This document shows positions 41,851 through 50,281 of a stretch of 64,000 nt of DNA, in pieces; the first letter of the stretch is position 1, and each line of letters begins with the position of its first letter. The notes under the pieces are model-generated. The model made no database searches and was not told the origin of the DNA. It worked only from the letters and a program-made list of their open reading frames with translations. The stretch covers positions 1 through 64,000 of the forward strand of contig JAEUKE010000026.1 in assembly GCA_016794345.1 (NCBI GenBank), given 5' to 3'. This DNA is from Myxococcales bacterium (GTDB lineage Bacteria > Myxococcota_A > Polyangia > Polyangiales > Polyangiaceae). The translations under genes and the position numbers were made by a program.

Positions 41851-42776
41851 GCCCGGCAGGACGTCGTCGAGCAGCGGATGGCTTCCGTGCCCTCGACGAC
41901 GAGAGCACGGTCGACGCCGACGCTTGGCCGGTTCGCCGCAGCCCCGCCATCGCCGTCGGCGTGACGCTCGCCGGGCGGTACGAGCTCCGATCCGTGATGT
42001 CTCGCGGCCACATGGGGCAGGTGTGGCGAGCGCTGGATATCGAGACGGGCGGGGAGGTCGCGGCGAAGCTCCTTCCTCGGGCTGCGGCGGAGTCGACCGG
42101 CCGCTTCGCGCGCGAGGCGGCGATCATGCGTGAGCTCCCGAGCGAGCGCTTCGTCACCGTGCTCGACTCGGGGACCACCGAGAGCCTCGCCTACTTCGTC
42201 ATGGAGCTGCTCGAAGGAGAGGACCTCGCGAGCTGCCTCGATCGCGAAGGCCGCCTCGGCCCCGACGCGTTGCTCCCGCTCGTCGATGCCGTCTCGGCCG
42301 GGTTGGCGGAGGCGCACGCGGCCGGCGTGGTCCACCGTGACATCACGCCCAAGAACATCTTCCTCGAGACCACCGCGAGCGGAAGGCGCGTCCGCGTGCT
42401 CGACTTCGGTCTCGCCAAACACGCCTCGATCCACGCGCGCGTGACGAAGAGCGGCATGTTGCTGGGCACGCCGCACTACATGAGCCCGGAGCAGGTCGAA
42501 GGCCCCCATCGCGTCGACTACCGGACGGACATCTGGTCGCTCGCGGCGGTGGCGTACCGCGCGCTCTGCGGTCGTCGGCCCTTCGAGGCCGACTCGCTGC
42601 CCGAGCTCCTCGGCTACATCGCAAACGCGCAGCCTGTCCCGCCGAGCCTGCTCGGTCTCGGGCTCGGCCCCGAGGTGGACGCCGTCTTCGAGCGGGCGCT
42701 GGCGAAGGATAGGCGCGCGCGTCCGTCGGACGCGCCGGCGTTTGCTTCCGCGCTCGGGCGCGCGCTCCTCGCCTGA
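41847..42776 (+). CDS. Serine/threonine kinase translationally coupled to the upstream kinase
   Basis: A 309-residue kinase starting at GTG 41847, four bases inside the upstream stop (GTGA). Motifs: SRGHMGQVW, VAAKLLPRA, HRDITPKN (Asp retained; Thr instead of the usual Lys, a variant also common as HRDxSPxN in myxobacteria), VLDFGLAKHA and GTPHYMSPEQ. It ends soon after the kinase fold with no membrane segment. Tandem coupled kinases suggest a cascade or a heterodimer, one membrane-bound and one soluble. It converges with the FHA regulator gene. Confidence 0.92.
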   Translation: MSPAGRRRAADGFRALDDESTVDADAWPVRRSPAIAVGVTLAGRYELRSVMSRGHMGQVWRALDIETGGEVAAKLLPRAAAESTGRFAREAAIMRELPSERFVTVLDSGTTESLAYFVMELLEGEDLASCLDREGRLGPDALLPLVDAVSAGLAEAHAAGVVHRDITPKNIFLETTASGRRVRVLDFGLAKHASIHARVTKSGMLLGTPHYMSPEQVEGPHRVDYRTDIWSLAAVAYRALCGRRPFEADSLPELLGYIANAQPVPPSLLGLGLGPEVDAVFERALAKDRRARPSDAPAFASALGRALLA

Positions 42777-42801
42777 TCACGCGCGGCCGATCGCGCGCCG
42801 C

Positions 42802-44082
42802 TCAGCCGTCGCCGGCGCTCTTGCGCGCCTTGATGATCTGGAAGTAGCGCCGCGCGATGCCCGCGCTGTGCGCCGCTCGCGAGACGTTCCCGCCGTGGCG
42901 GGCCAGGACACGTTCGACGTACCGCCTCTGGAACTCGCGCAGGGCCCGCTGGCGCGCCTGCGAAAATGGCAGATCGAGCGCGAGCACCTCCTCGATCGAC
43001 TCGCTGCGGTCGCCACCTTCTCGTCGGCCGACCAGGCGTGCGATCTCGAAGCGCAGCTCGCGCACGTTGCCGGCCAGGGGGCTGTCCTCGAGCGACGCGA
43101 GCTCCCGTTCGGTGAGCGAGGAGGTGCCGTCGTGGAGCTCCGCGAAGAACCGCTCGGCCAGGAGGCGCACGTCGCCCGCGCGCTCCCGCAGCGGGGGCAA
43201 GACGATGCGGTTGCCCGCGAGGATCTCGACGAGACCGGCCGAGAAGCGGTCACGCTGGGCGGCTCGGTCGAGGTCGCGGGACGAGCTCGCGAGCACGCGC
43301 ACGTCGAGGGCGGTGCCGAGCCGGGCCGCCGGGGAGGCGGCTCGCTGCTCCTCGAGCCAGGCTCGCAGCCGCTCCTGCGACGCGGGCGGGAGCTCCGAGA
43401 TCTCGCGAAAGAAGATCGTCCCTCCGATGGCTGCGGCCATCGGGGGTGGCTCGCTGGTCGCCGACGCGAAGGGCCCGGGGCCGCCCGCCTGCGTGGTGCA
43501 ATCGAACACGACGAATGGCCCCTGGCGCCGCGGGCCCGCCTCGTGGAGCGACTCCGCGCAGAGCTCCTTACCTGTGCCCTGCTCGCCCTCGATCAAGACG
43601 GGCGACAGCGTCCCCGCGAGCCGCTCGCAGTGACCATGGAGTCGACGCATGGACGCGGAGGCGCCGAGGAGCCTGCCGAACCGGTCGGAGGGCGACGGGC
43701 GCGCGAACGTTCGCGCGCCTCGCTCGACCCGCAGCGACGTCGCGCCCACGCGGATCACCTCGCCGCCGACGAGCCACGCGCGCTCGACGAGCAGCCCGCC
43801 CACGAGCGTTCCGTTCGTCGACCCCGCGTCTACGAGGAGCAGTCGCCCGCCCCTCGGATCGAGCGAGGCGTGTCTTCTCGAGACCTGCCGATCGGCGAGC
43901 CGCACGGCGCAAGCGGTCGCCTGGCCGATGAGCACGGGGCCGGGCGAGTCGGGCTGGATCGTGAAGCGCTCACCGAGGTCGGGGCCATCGATCACCTCGA
44001 GGACGAAGACGGCGCCCTCGGCCGAGGACGCGGGCATCTCCTGCTCGACGGTGGCGAGCTCGGCCTCGCTGCGCGTCCCCAC
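42802..44082 (-). CDS. FHA-AAA+ regulator of the NtrC type lacking the sigma-54 contact motif
   Basis: A 426-residue regulator, GTG start at 44082. FHA domain at about 27-119 with SRRH (68-71) and GSTNGT (87-92), the pThr-peptide binding residues. The AAA+ domain has Walker A GEQGTGKE at 166-173, but GAFTGA is absent. The Walker B segment is GGTIFFREISELPP, with Arg where Asp is expected. The C-terminus is a Fis-type helix-turn-helix (ARHGGNVSRAAHSAGIARRY). It follows the lipoprotein gene at once (TGA directly before GTG). It probably reads out kinase activity by binding phosphothreonine but cannot act through sigma-54 in the classical way. Confidence 0.88.
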   Translation of the reverse strand: MGTRSEAELATVEQEMPASSAEGAVFVLEVIDGPDLGERFTIQPDSPGPVLIGQATACAVRLADRQVSRRHASLDPRGGRLLLVDAGSTNGTLVGGLLVERAWLVGGEVIRVGATSLRVERGARTFARPSPSDRFGRLLGASASMRRLHGHCERLAGTLSPVLIEGEQGTGKELCAESLHEAGPRRQGPFVVFDCTTQAGGPGPFASATSEPPPMAAAIGGTIFFREISELPPASQERLRAWLEEQRAASPAARLGTALDVRVLASSSRDLDRAAQRDRFSAGLVEILAGNRIVLPPLRERAGDVRLLAERFFAELHDGTSSLTERELASLEDSPLAGNVRELRFEIARLVGRREGGDRSESIEEVLALDLPFSQARQRALREFQRRYVERVLARHGGNVSRAAHSAGIARRYFQIIKARKSAGDG

Positions 44083-44694
44083 TCAGTGGCACTCCTGCTG
44101 GAGCGAATACGGTGTGCCCGACTTGCTGCAGGAGCCGAGGATGCCCGTGCAGCCCTGGGCTTGCCCCGTTTGCCCGCAAGGCGTCGACGACGCGTAGGCC
44201 TTGCCCTCTCCGCAGCTGAGCACGCCTTGTTGGGGACACGTGGTCGTGTAGCGAGGCTCCTCGAACGACGAACAGTCGTAGTCGTAGTCGTCTGCCCCGT
44301 CCCAGGCCTCGGTGAAGTAGGCCGGTTGCCCGGGCCTCACGCGATCGTCTCCGTCGTAGCAGTCACACGGGCCGGAGGGGCAGCAGTCGCCGGAGTCCAC
44401 GGGCACGTCGTCGCCGTCGTCGTCGCAGTCCGTCCCGCCGCAGAGCACGCTGTCCTCGCCGTCCTCGTCGAGATCGACGCAGCCTCCGCCCGCGCCGCCG
44501 CCACCGGACGACGCGGAGGACGCCGTCGAAGAGGACGAGGTCGACGAGGTCGTCGCGGCCGTGGTGCCCCCGCTCGTGGAGACGGTGCCCGTGCCGCCGG
44601 TGCCGCCCCCACCGTCCTCCAGGATCACGGTGATCTCGGGGAACGTGCAGGCGCCGGCGACGAGGAGGAGAGAGGCCAAGCGACCGAGAGCCAT
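44083..44694 (-). CDS. Lipoprotein with MopE-like Asp/Cys-rich metal-binding segment
   Basis: A 203-residue protein from ATG 44694 with a signal peptide ending LLLVAGAC. A Ser/Thr/Gly linker (TSSTSSSSTASSASSGGGG) leads to an Asp-rich Cys segment (CVDLDEDGEDSVLCGGTDC, then DDDGDDVPVDSGDCCPS), close to the metal-binding repeat of MopE-type and thrombospondin-3-like proteins. It is followed by a cysteine-bearing tail. Its stop directly abuts the start of the FHA regulator, so the two are coupled. The reason for coupling a surface lipoprotein to a transcription factor is not evident. Confidence 0.75.
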   Translation of the reverse strand: MALGRLASLLLVAGACTFPEITVILEDGGGGTGGTGTVSTSGGTTAATTSSTSSSSTASSASSGGGGAGGGCVDLDEDGEDSVLCGGTDCDDDGDDVPVDSGDCCPSGPCDCYDGDDRVRPGQPAYFTEAWDGADDYDYDCSSFEEPRYTTTCPQQGVLSCGEGKAYASSTPCGQTGQAQGCTGILGSCSKSGTPYSLQQECH

Positions 44695-44755
44695 CGCTCG
44701 AAGCTTCGAGCACCAACGACCTCGACGCAAGGTGATCGCGCCGATCGCACCTGGA

Positions 44756-45787
44756 TCACCGCGCCAGGAACGCGAGCACGACCAGCACGATCGGGAAGAC
44801 CGCGGCGGCGGCGTAGATCTGCCATCGCCCCGGCTCGCGCCGCCCGTCGCCGAGCGCGAGGATGCGCGTCGGGGCATCGGAGGGGATGCGCGGCGCCTGC
44901 AGGGACGGCGCCGCCATTCCTACGGCCAGCGCTTCGAACGCGATGACCAGTTCGTCGAGGGTCGGGAAACGACCGTCCGGATCTTTGCAGAGCGCGCGGC
45001 GGAAGAACGCGTCCACCGCCGGGCTGACACCCGGGAGGACGACGCTGGGCGGCGGCGGGTCCTCGCGCAGGATGGCGGCGAGCGGAACGAGGCCGTCCCC
45101 CTCGAAGGGGCGTCGGCCGAGCACCGAGCGGTAGAGGATCACCGCGAGCGCCCACATGTCGGTTCGCGCGTCGACCGGCTCGCGTTGGAGCTGCTCGGGC
45201 GCGAGGTAGTGGATCGAGCCGATGACCTTGCCCGGCTCCGTCAGGGCGGTCTTGTTGGCGAACGCCGGCGAGACGGCGATCCCGAAGTCGAGGATCTTGA
45301 GCACCTCGCGGTCGCCCTGCCTGGCGAAGAACACGTTGCGCGGCGAAAGGTCGCGGTGGATGACGCCGCGCTTGTGCGCGTCGGCGAGCCCGCTCGCGAG
45401 CTGCACCAGCCACGGCATGCACTCGCCCGGGCTCATGCGCCCGTAACGCTTCAGCCGATCGGCCAGCGTCTCCCCGTACAGGAGCTCCTGCGCGAGGAAG
45501 CCGAGGCCGTGGTGCACGCCGTGGGTAATCGTCCGCGCGAAATGCGGGCCCTCGAGCGAGTAGCCGATCTCCGCTTCGCGGCGGATTCGCTCGAGCGCGA
45601 TCGGGTCGCCCGCGGATTTGGCGCTCATGATCTTGAGCGCGACGTTGGAGAAGAACTCGTCTCGGTCGGTCGCAGCCCACACCGTGCTCGTGCCCCCGCT
45701 CGCGATGAGGCCGCGCAACGTGAACCGCCCGGCGATCGTGGCGCCGGGGTAGAGCGGCTCGGGGGCGAGAGCGACGGCGGCGCCCAT
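44756..45787 (-). CDS. Tail-anchored serine/threonine kinase coupled to a REC-EAL gene
   Basis: A 343-residue kinase whose ATG overlaps the stop of the upstream REC-EAL gene (ATGA). Motifs: IASGGTSTVW, VALKIMSAK, HRDLSPRN (Ser instead of Lys), ILDFGIAVS and GSIHYLAPEQ. The C-terminal 22 residues form a single hydrophobic helix (YAAAAVFPIVLVVLAFLAR), so the protein is a tail-anchored membrane protein with its kinase in the cytoplasm. It follows immediately after the regulator and they probably act as one unit. No exterior sensor is present, so the input must come from inside the cell. Confidence 0.92.
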   Translation of the reverse strand: MGAAVALAPEPLYPGATIAGRFTLRGLIASGGTSTVWAATDRDEFFSNVALKIMSAKSAGDPIALERIRREAEIGYSLEGPHFARTITHGVHHGLGFLAQELLYGETLADRLKRYGRMSPGECMPWLVQLASGLADAHKRGVIHRDLSPRNVFFARQGDREVLKILDFGIAVSPAFANKTALTEPGKVIGSIHYLAPEQLQREPVDARTDMWALAVILYRSVLGRRPFEGDGLVPLAAILREDPPPPSVVLPGVSPAVDAFFRRALCKDPDGRFPTLDELVIAFEALAVGMAAPSLQAPRIPSDAPTRILALGDGRREPGRWQIYAAAAVFPIVLVVLAFLAR

Positions 45788-46992
45788 CACGCCACCGATT
45801 TGCGGCTCGCCGGGAGCGCGGGGTTCGAGCCCCCGACGGTCCTGGCCGGGCAGAGCGCCGCGGAAGGCGGACCGATGTGGTAGCCCTGCACGAACCGACA
45901 CCCGAGCCGGCGCAGCGTGGAGAGCTCGCGCTCGTTTTCGACCCCCTCTGCGATGAGGCGGATGTCGAGCCGCTCGGCGAGCCGGTCCATGCTCCGCACG
46001 ACCTCTTGCCGGCTGCGGGATTCGTCGATGTTGCGGACGATGCCCATCGCCACCTTGGCCATGTCGGGCTCGATCTCGACCAGACCGTCGAGGCCCGGAA
46101 AGCCAGACCCCAGGTTTCCGAGGGCGACCTGGTAGCCGTACAGTCGCAGCACGCTCACGCGCTTGCGGAGCTCGTCGATCGTCCCGATCGCGCTGCAGTC
46201 GCCGATCTCGAGCACGATCCGCCCAGCGAGCGGCGCGAGGACGCCCGTGTCGCTGTAGAGGCTCCTGTCCTCGAGATCGGTCGCGTTCACGTTCAGGAAC
46301 AGGAGGGCGCGTTTGTCGGGCAACGCGGCGAACGCGTGCGCGGCGAGCGCTCGCGCTCGCACGCCGACCTCGGCGACGCGACCGAGGGACTCGGCCGCCG
46401 CGAAGAGCTCGGCAGGGGTCGAGAGCCCGGGCTCGCGAGAGCGAACGAAGGCCTCGTAGCCGAGCACGGAGCGGTCCTTCATGTCTGCGATCGGCTGGAA
46501 CGCGATCCACATCTCGTGCAAGGCGGCGTCGAACCGCTCTGCGAGGTGGTCTTCGAGGCGAACAGCCTTCTGGATCGAGCTGGGCGAGGAGATGGCGCCC
46601 TGGACGGCGGCCATGACCCCGGAGTTCGAGAGAGGCTTCTTCAGGTATTTGACCGCGCCGAGCTCCATCGCTTCGAGCGCGGTCTCCACGGACGGGTTGC
46701 CCGTCATCAGGATGACCGGCACGTCCACGTCGTAGGCGCGGATCATGCGGAGGAGGTCGACGCCGTTGATCTCGGGGAGACAGATGTCCGAAAGGACGGC
46801 GTCGAACGACTCGCGCATCAAGAGCTCGGCGGCTTCCACGCCCGAGCAGACGTGCTGGACGGTGAAGCCCGCCTGGGACAGGGATCGGGACAGGCTTCGC
46901 CCGAGCTCGCTGTTGTCCTCCACGATGAGGACGCGACGCCCCCCGCTCGGGGAGCGTCCGCCGGTCGGTCGGATGGTCGAGGCAGCTGACAT
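45787..46992 (-). CDS. Response regulator with degenerate EAL domain
   Basis: A 401-residue protein. The receiver domain is intact (VLIVEDNSELG; phospho-acceptor Asp69 in AVLSDICLPEING; LMTGNP; KKPL). The C-terminal EAL domain keeps EAF at 180-182, FLNVNATDL, LEI, the Lys in AKVAMG and IAEGVEN. The essential DD pair of the DDFGTG motif is replaced by GN in ALGNLGSGF (292-293), so metal binding and phosphodiesterase activity are unlikely. Such degenerate EAL domains usually bind cyclic-di-GMP as receptors. Its stop is shared with the start of the kinase gene. Confidence 0.9.
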   Translation of the reverse strand: MSAASTIRPTGGRSPSGGRRVLIVEDNSELGRSLSRSLSQAGFTVQHVCSGVEAAELLMRESFDAVLSDICLPEINGVDLLRMIRAYDVDVPVILMTGNPSVETALEAMELGAVKYLKKPLSNSGVMAAVQGAISSPSSIQKAVRLEDHLAERFDAALHEMWIAFQPIADMKDRSVLGYEAFVRSREPGLSTPAELFAAAESLGRVAEVGVRARALAAHAFAALPDKRALLFLNVNATDLEDRSLYSDTGVLAPLAGRIVLEIGDCSAIGTIDELRKRVSVLRLYGYQVALGNLGSGFPGLDGLVEIEPDMAKVAMGIVRNIDESRSRQEVVRSMDRLAERLDIRLIAEGVENERELSTLRRLGCRFVQGYHIGPPSAALCPARTVGGSNPALPASRKSVA

Positions 46993-47068
46993 CTCGCCCG
47001 TGGCAACGGCACACGGACGGGCGGGCTCAAGGTGTCCTTACCGCGAGGTGGGAGCCAGTCCTACAAGG

Positions 47069-47545
47069 TCAGTCGGGGAGGAAGTTCTTTGTCGCCCAGT
47101 CCAAGCTCGCCTGAGCCTTGTCGACCAGTTCCTTCTTTCCGCCCGTCTCGAGGAGGTAGACCCAATCATCCGTCACGAAAATGGTGACGGTATAGAGGTG
47201 AGGGCCGCCCGATTCGTCGTGGCCGAAGTGGAGCGTCATCCCCTTCGTTCCGTCGCGAGCGGTCGCGTCTTTCTTGTCGAGCAGGGCGTAGCCCTGGCCG
47301 AGCCGCACGCGGTTCTCGAGCGCGCGCACGGCGAGGGCGAGATCGACCTCGGGGTCGTTTTCGTACGCACGGATGCCGATGACGACACCGTCTGCCGTGC
47401 TCGCACGGTATTCGTGTGCCGCCTTGTCGTAACGATCCTCGTCGAGCTCCACGAAGCCGTCGGGCGTGGCCGCCGAATAGGGCCGGCCGCACGCGGCCAG
47501 GGCCAGGGCGAGGAGCGGAGCGAATCGAGTCGTGCGCGGGATCAT
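47069..47545 (-). CDS. Small lipoprotein, second gene of a pair
   Basis: A 158-residue protein from ATG 47545; the signal peptide ends LALALAACGRP. The mature part is a mixed alpha/beta domain (ATPDGFVELDEDRYDKAAHE, VVIGIRAYENDPEVDLALAV, DGTKGMTLHFGHDESGGPHL, YTVTIFVTDDWVYLLETG) resembling small lipoproteins that resist or sense stress. I recognise no named family. It lies 11 bp downstream of the DUF4349 lipoprotein and is almost certainly in the same transcript. Confidence 0.75.
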   Translation of the reverse strand: MIPRTTRFAPLLALALAACGRPYSAATPDGFVELDEDRYDKAAHEYRASTADGVVIGIRAYENDPEVDLALAVRALENRVRLGQGYALLDKKDATARDGTKGMTLHFGHDESGGPHLYTVTIFVTDDWVYLLETGGKKELVDKAQASLDWATKNFLPD

Positions 47546-47556
47546 CTCTCGAGTCC

Positions 47557-48402
47557 TCATTGGAGGTTCATCAAGCGGTTGAGTCCGAGGTTGCCGAGCC
47601 AAGGCAGGGGGAGGACGAACGGGCCCTGTTGCACGCTCTGGGAGACGCGGGCCTGGAAGCTGACCGTGATGGTGGAGAACTGCGCGAGATCGGTGAGCAG
47701 CTTCAAGCGGCCCTTGATGCGCTCGATCTCGCCGGTGATGCGACCGAGCTCCTTCTCGATCTGGAGCGCCTCCTCCACCTTGTTCGCCTTCTCCAGGAGC
47801 TTCTCGAAGCGCAGGCGGAGCGCGAGCTGGTTCTGCAGCTGGATCTCGAGGTCGCGGTATTCGGCCGTCACGTCCTCCGAGACGACGTTCCGGTGAGTGA
47901 CGTCGCCGACCTTCTCCACGTCCGCGATGACCTGCTGGAACTTCTCGGCGGGCACGCGAACCGTGATCGTCGTGTCGTCGCGGCGCGCCAGGTAGCCGCC
48001 CGCCGCCTTCGCGATGCCCTCGACCGCGTCGAGGCTCTTCTGCACCTCGAAGACGCTCATCGTGTAGTCGGCCGTGTAGATGAGGATGGGCGAGCGCTTG
48101 CTGTCAGCGCCGGCGCCCTGCTGGCCAGGCTTCGGCTTCTCGCCCGGCGGGGCGGGAGCCATGGGCGGCGGGGGAGGCGCTTGCTTCGCGTAGTCCATCG
48201 CGTCGTCGCTCGGCGCGACCTCTTCGGCCTCGCGCATCGGAGCGGGCTCCGCAGGCATCGCCATGCCCCCCGCCATCTCGGGGTACCCGGCCGGGCCATA
48301 AGCGGGCGTGGCCGCCGTGTCTTGCGCCGAGCCGCCGCAGGCCGCGAGCGCCCACACAAGCAACGTCAACAACAACGCCTGAGTCGTTCGCCAGAGCGCC
48401 AT
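47557..48402 (-). CDS. DUF4349 lipoprotein
   Basis: A 281-residue lipoprotein (lipobox WALAACGG). A Pro/Met-rich linker precedes the DUF4349 domain: ILIYTADYTMSVFEVQKSLD, GGYLARRDDTTITVRVPAEK, FQQVIADVEKVGDVTHRNV. A long coiled-coil helix pair follows (LEIQLQNQLALRLRFEKLLE, AQFSTITVSFQ). Most DUF4349 proteins end with membrane helices; this one ends soon after the coiled coil (LGLNRLMNLQ), so only the lipid anchor is available. It is cotranscribed with the small lipoprotein downstream. Confidence 0.88.
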   Translation of the reverse strand: MALWRTTQALLLTLLVWALAACGGSAQDTAATPAYGPAGYPEMAGGMAMPAEPAPMREAEEVAPSDDAMDYAKQAPPPPPMAPAPPGEKPKPGQQGAGADSKRSPILIYTADYTMSVFEVQKSLDAVEGIAKAAGGYLARRDDTTITVRVPAEKFQQVIADVEKVGDVTHRNVVSEDVTAEYRDLEIQLQNQLALRLRFEKLLEKANKVEEALQIEKELGRITGEIERIKGRLKLLTDLAQFSTITVSFQARVSQSVQQGPFVLPLPWLGNLGLNRLMNLQ

Positions 48403-48538
48403 CGAGGTCTTTCTCCGTGGATCCGTCGCCCGGTCAACGAGCGCCGCGGACCGGACCTTACACGAGATCCAAGGAGAGGGGCGGGCCTGCTCCCGAGTGG
48501 CCCAACCGCGAGCGCTCCGTTACGCTGCGGGGCGGGAG

Positions 48539-50272
48539 ATGACTTCCTCGGAAGACCTCGTCGCCACGCGCACGCGCCCCTTCGCCACGACGGTGGCCGC
48601 CGGCGTCGCGGACGACGCTCGCAACGAGGTCGAGGCGGGTGACCTTCCGGGGCCCGGCTCGATCGTCGGCCACCACTATCGGCTGATGCGGCTCCTCGGG
48701 GAGGGCAACTTCGGCAAGGTCTACGTGGCCGAGCGCATCGATGTCCCCGAGCACCGCGTCGCGCTGAAGGTGCTCCCGCGCTCCTTCTACGTGGGCCGCA
48801 ACGTCGAGCGCGAGCTCGTCATGCTCGCCAAGATCGGCCACCCACACGTCGTCCAGTTGATGGACCACGGCATGACCAGCGACTACGTCTGGCTGACGAT
48901 GCCCGTCTACGAGGGCGAGACGCTCGGCGAGCGCCTCGCACGCGGGCCGCTCGATCTCCGCGAGGCGCACGACATCTTCCTCCCCATCGCGCGCGCGCTC
49001 CAGGCCCTGCACGCGGCGGGCCTGCGTCACCAGGACGTGAAGCCCGAGAACATCTTCCTCGCGCGCTTCGCGGGCCGCATGCACCCCATCGTGCTCGACC
49101 TCGGCGTGGCCGCCGAAAAAGACGGCTCCTTCGTCGCGGGCACCGCCCTCTACGCTGCGCCCGAGCAGCTCGCCGCGATCCTCGACACCGAGAACGCGGA
49201 GGTGCCCCTCTCCGAGAAGATGGACGTGTATTGCTTCGGCGCGACCGTCCTCCGGTCCCTCGTCGGGGAGAAGCGGTTCCCGGGCGCCAAGGCGCTGACC
49301 AGGCGCCAGGTGATCGACAGCCACCAGGTGCGCGCGACGGCCCCGCTCGACGACGACGCGCTGCCCGAGCTAACCGACGAGCCGCGCCGGAAGCTCGTCC
49401 GCTACCTGTCCCGCTGGATGGCGATTCCCCCGGAGGAGCGCCCCGACATGAACGAGGTCGCGGAGCAGCTCGACGTCTTGCTCGAGCCCGAGCGCGAGCG
49501 CGAGCGCGCCGAAGAGATCGCGCGCTTCGCGCAGCGGCGGGCGCTCGCCCGCGCGCGTGTCGCGGCGGCGGTCGTGCTCGTGGCCGTCGCGGCGCTCGGC
49601 GGCGTGGCGTTGTGGAAGCGAGAGACGCTCCGGCTCGCGGGGGAGCTCGAAGAGGCGCGGACCCGCGGCGCGGAGTCGTTCGACAAGCTCGACACCTGCG
49701 TCGCCTCCCACGCGGTCGCCAAGCGCGAGGCGCAGGTGTGCACGGGCGAGCTCGAGCACGAGCGCGAGGAGCACGAAAAGACGCTCACCAGCCTCGCGGC
49801 CGCCAGCAAGGAGGGCGGCTGTGACGACGTGGTCGAGCAGATGCGCGATCTGCGCGGTCAGCTCAACCTCGAGCGCAAGAAACACGAGGAGGAGCTGAAG
49901 ACCGAGCGCGAGGCGCACAGGGCCGAGATCGACAAGCTCACGCGCGACCTCCAGGCCGAGCGCGCTGCCCTCGAGGAGGAGCGCGCGGCCTGCGAGACCA
50001 GCAAGAAGGACCTCATGAGCGCGAACGAGAGCCTCAAGGCCGAGCGTGACGCGTGCGCCCTCGAGAAGCCCGCCGGCGGCGGGGGCGGGGGCTCGCTGCC
50101 GCCGGCAGGCAGCGGCTCCCCGGTGGCTCCGCCGTCGAGCGATCCTCCGGACGTTCCCTACGATCCGGAGCCACCCAAGGCGCCGCTCGGCCCGCCCCAG
50201 CCTCCTCCGACGGCCGCCCCGACCACGCTCGCGAGCCCTCCGGACGACGCGGCGCCCGCCGAAGCTCAGTAA
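48539..50272 (+). CDS. Membrane serine/threonine kinase with extracytoplasmic coiled coil
   Basis: A 577-residue kinase (start chosen at ATG 48539 with GGGAG just before it). The kinase has LGEGNFGKVY, VALKVLPRS, HQDVKPEN (Gln in place of Arg; Asp166 kept), VLDLGVAA (DLG instead of DFG) and GTALYAAPEQ. A membrane helix at about 338-357 (AAAVVLVAVAALGGVALW) is followed by a long charged coiled coil (EHEREEHEKTLTSLAAASKE, KHEEELKTEREAHRAEIDKL) with spaced cysteines, ending in a Pro-rich tail. Activity is plausible but activation-loop control may be altered. The SDR gene begins 10 bp downstream. Confidence 0.9.
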   Translation: MTSSEDLVATRTRPFATTVAAGVADDARNEVEAGDLPGPGSIVGHHYRLMRLLGEGNFGKVYVAERIDVPEHRVALKVLPRSFYVGRNVERELVMLAKIGHPHVVQLMDHGMTSDYVWLTMPVYEGETLGERLARGPLDLREAHDIFLPIARALQALHAAGLRHQDVKPENIFLARFAGRMHPIVLDLGVAAEKDGSFVAGTALYAAPEQLAAILDTENAEVPLSEKMDVYCFGATVLRSLVGEKRFPGAKALTRRQVIDSHQVRATAPLDDDALPELTDEPRRKLVRYLSRWMAIPPEERPDMNEVAEQLDVLLEPERERERAEEIARFAQRRALARARVAAAVVLVAVAALGGVALWKRETLRLAGELEEARTRGAESFDKLDTCVASHAVAKREAQVCTGELEHEREEHEKTLTSLAAASKEGGCDDVVEQMRDLRGQLNLERKKHEEELKTEREAHRAEIDKLTRDLQAERAALEEERAACETSKKDLMSANESLKAERDACALEKPAGGGGGGSLPPAGSGSPVAPPSSDPPDVPYDPEPPKAPLGPPQPPPTAAPTTLASPPDDAAPAEAQ

Positions 50273-50281
50273 GGCGGCGCC

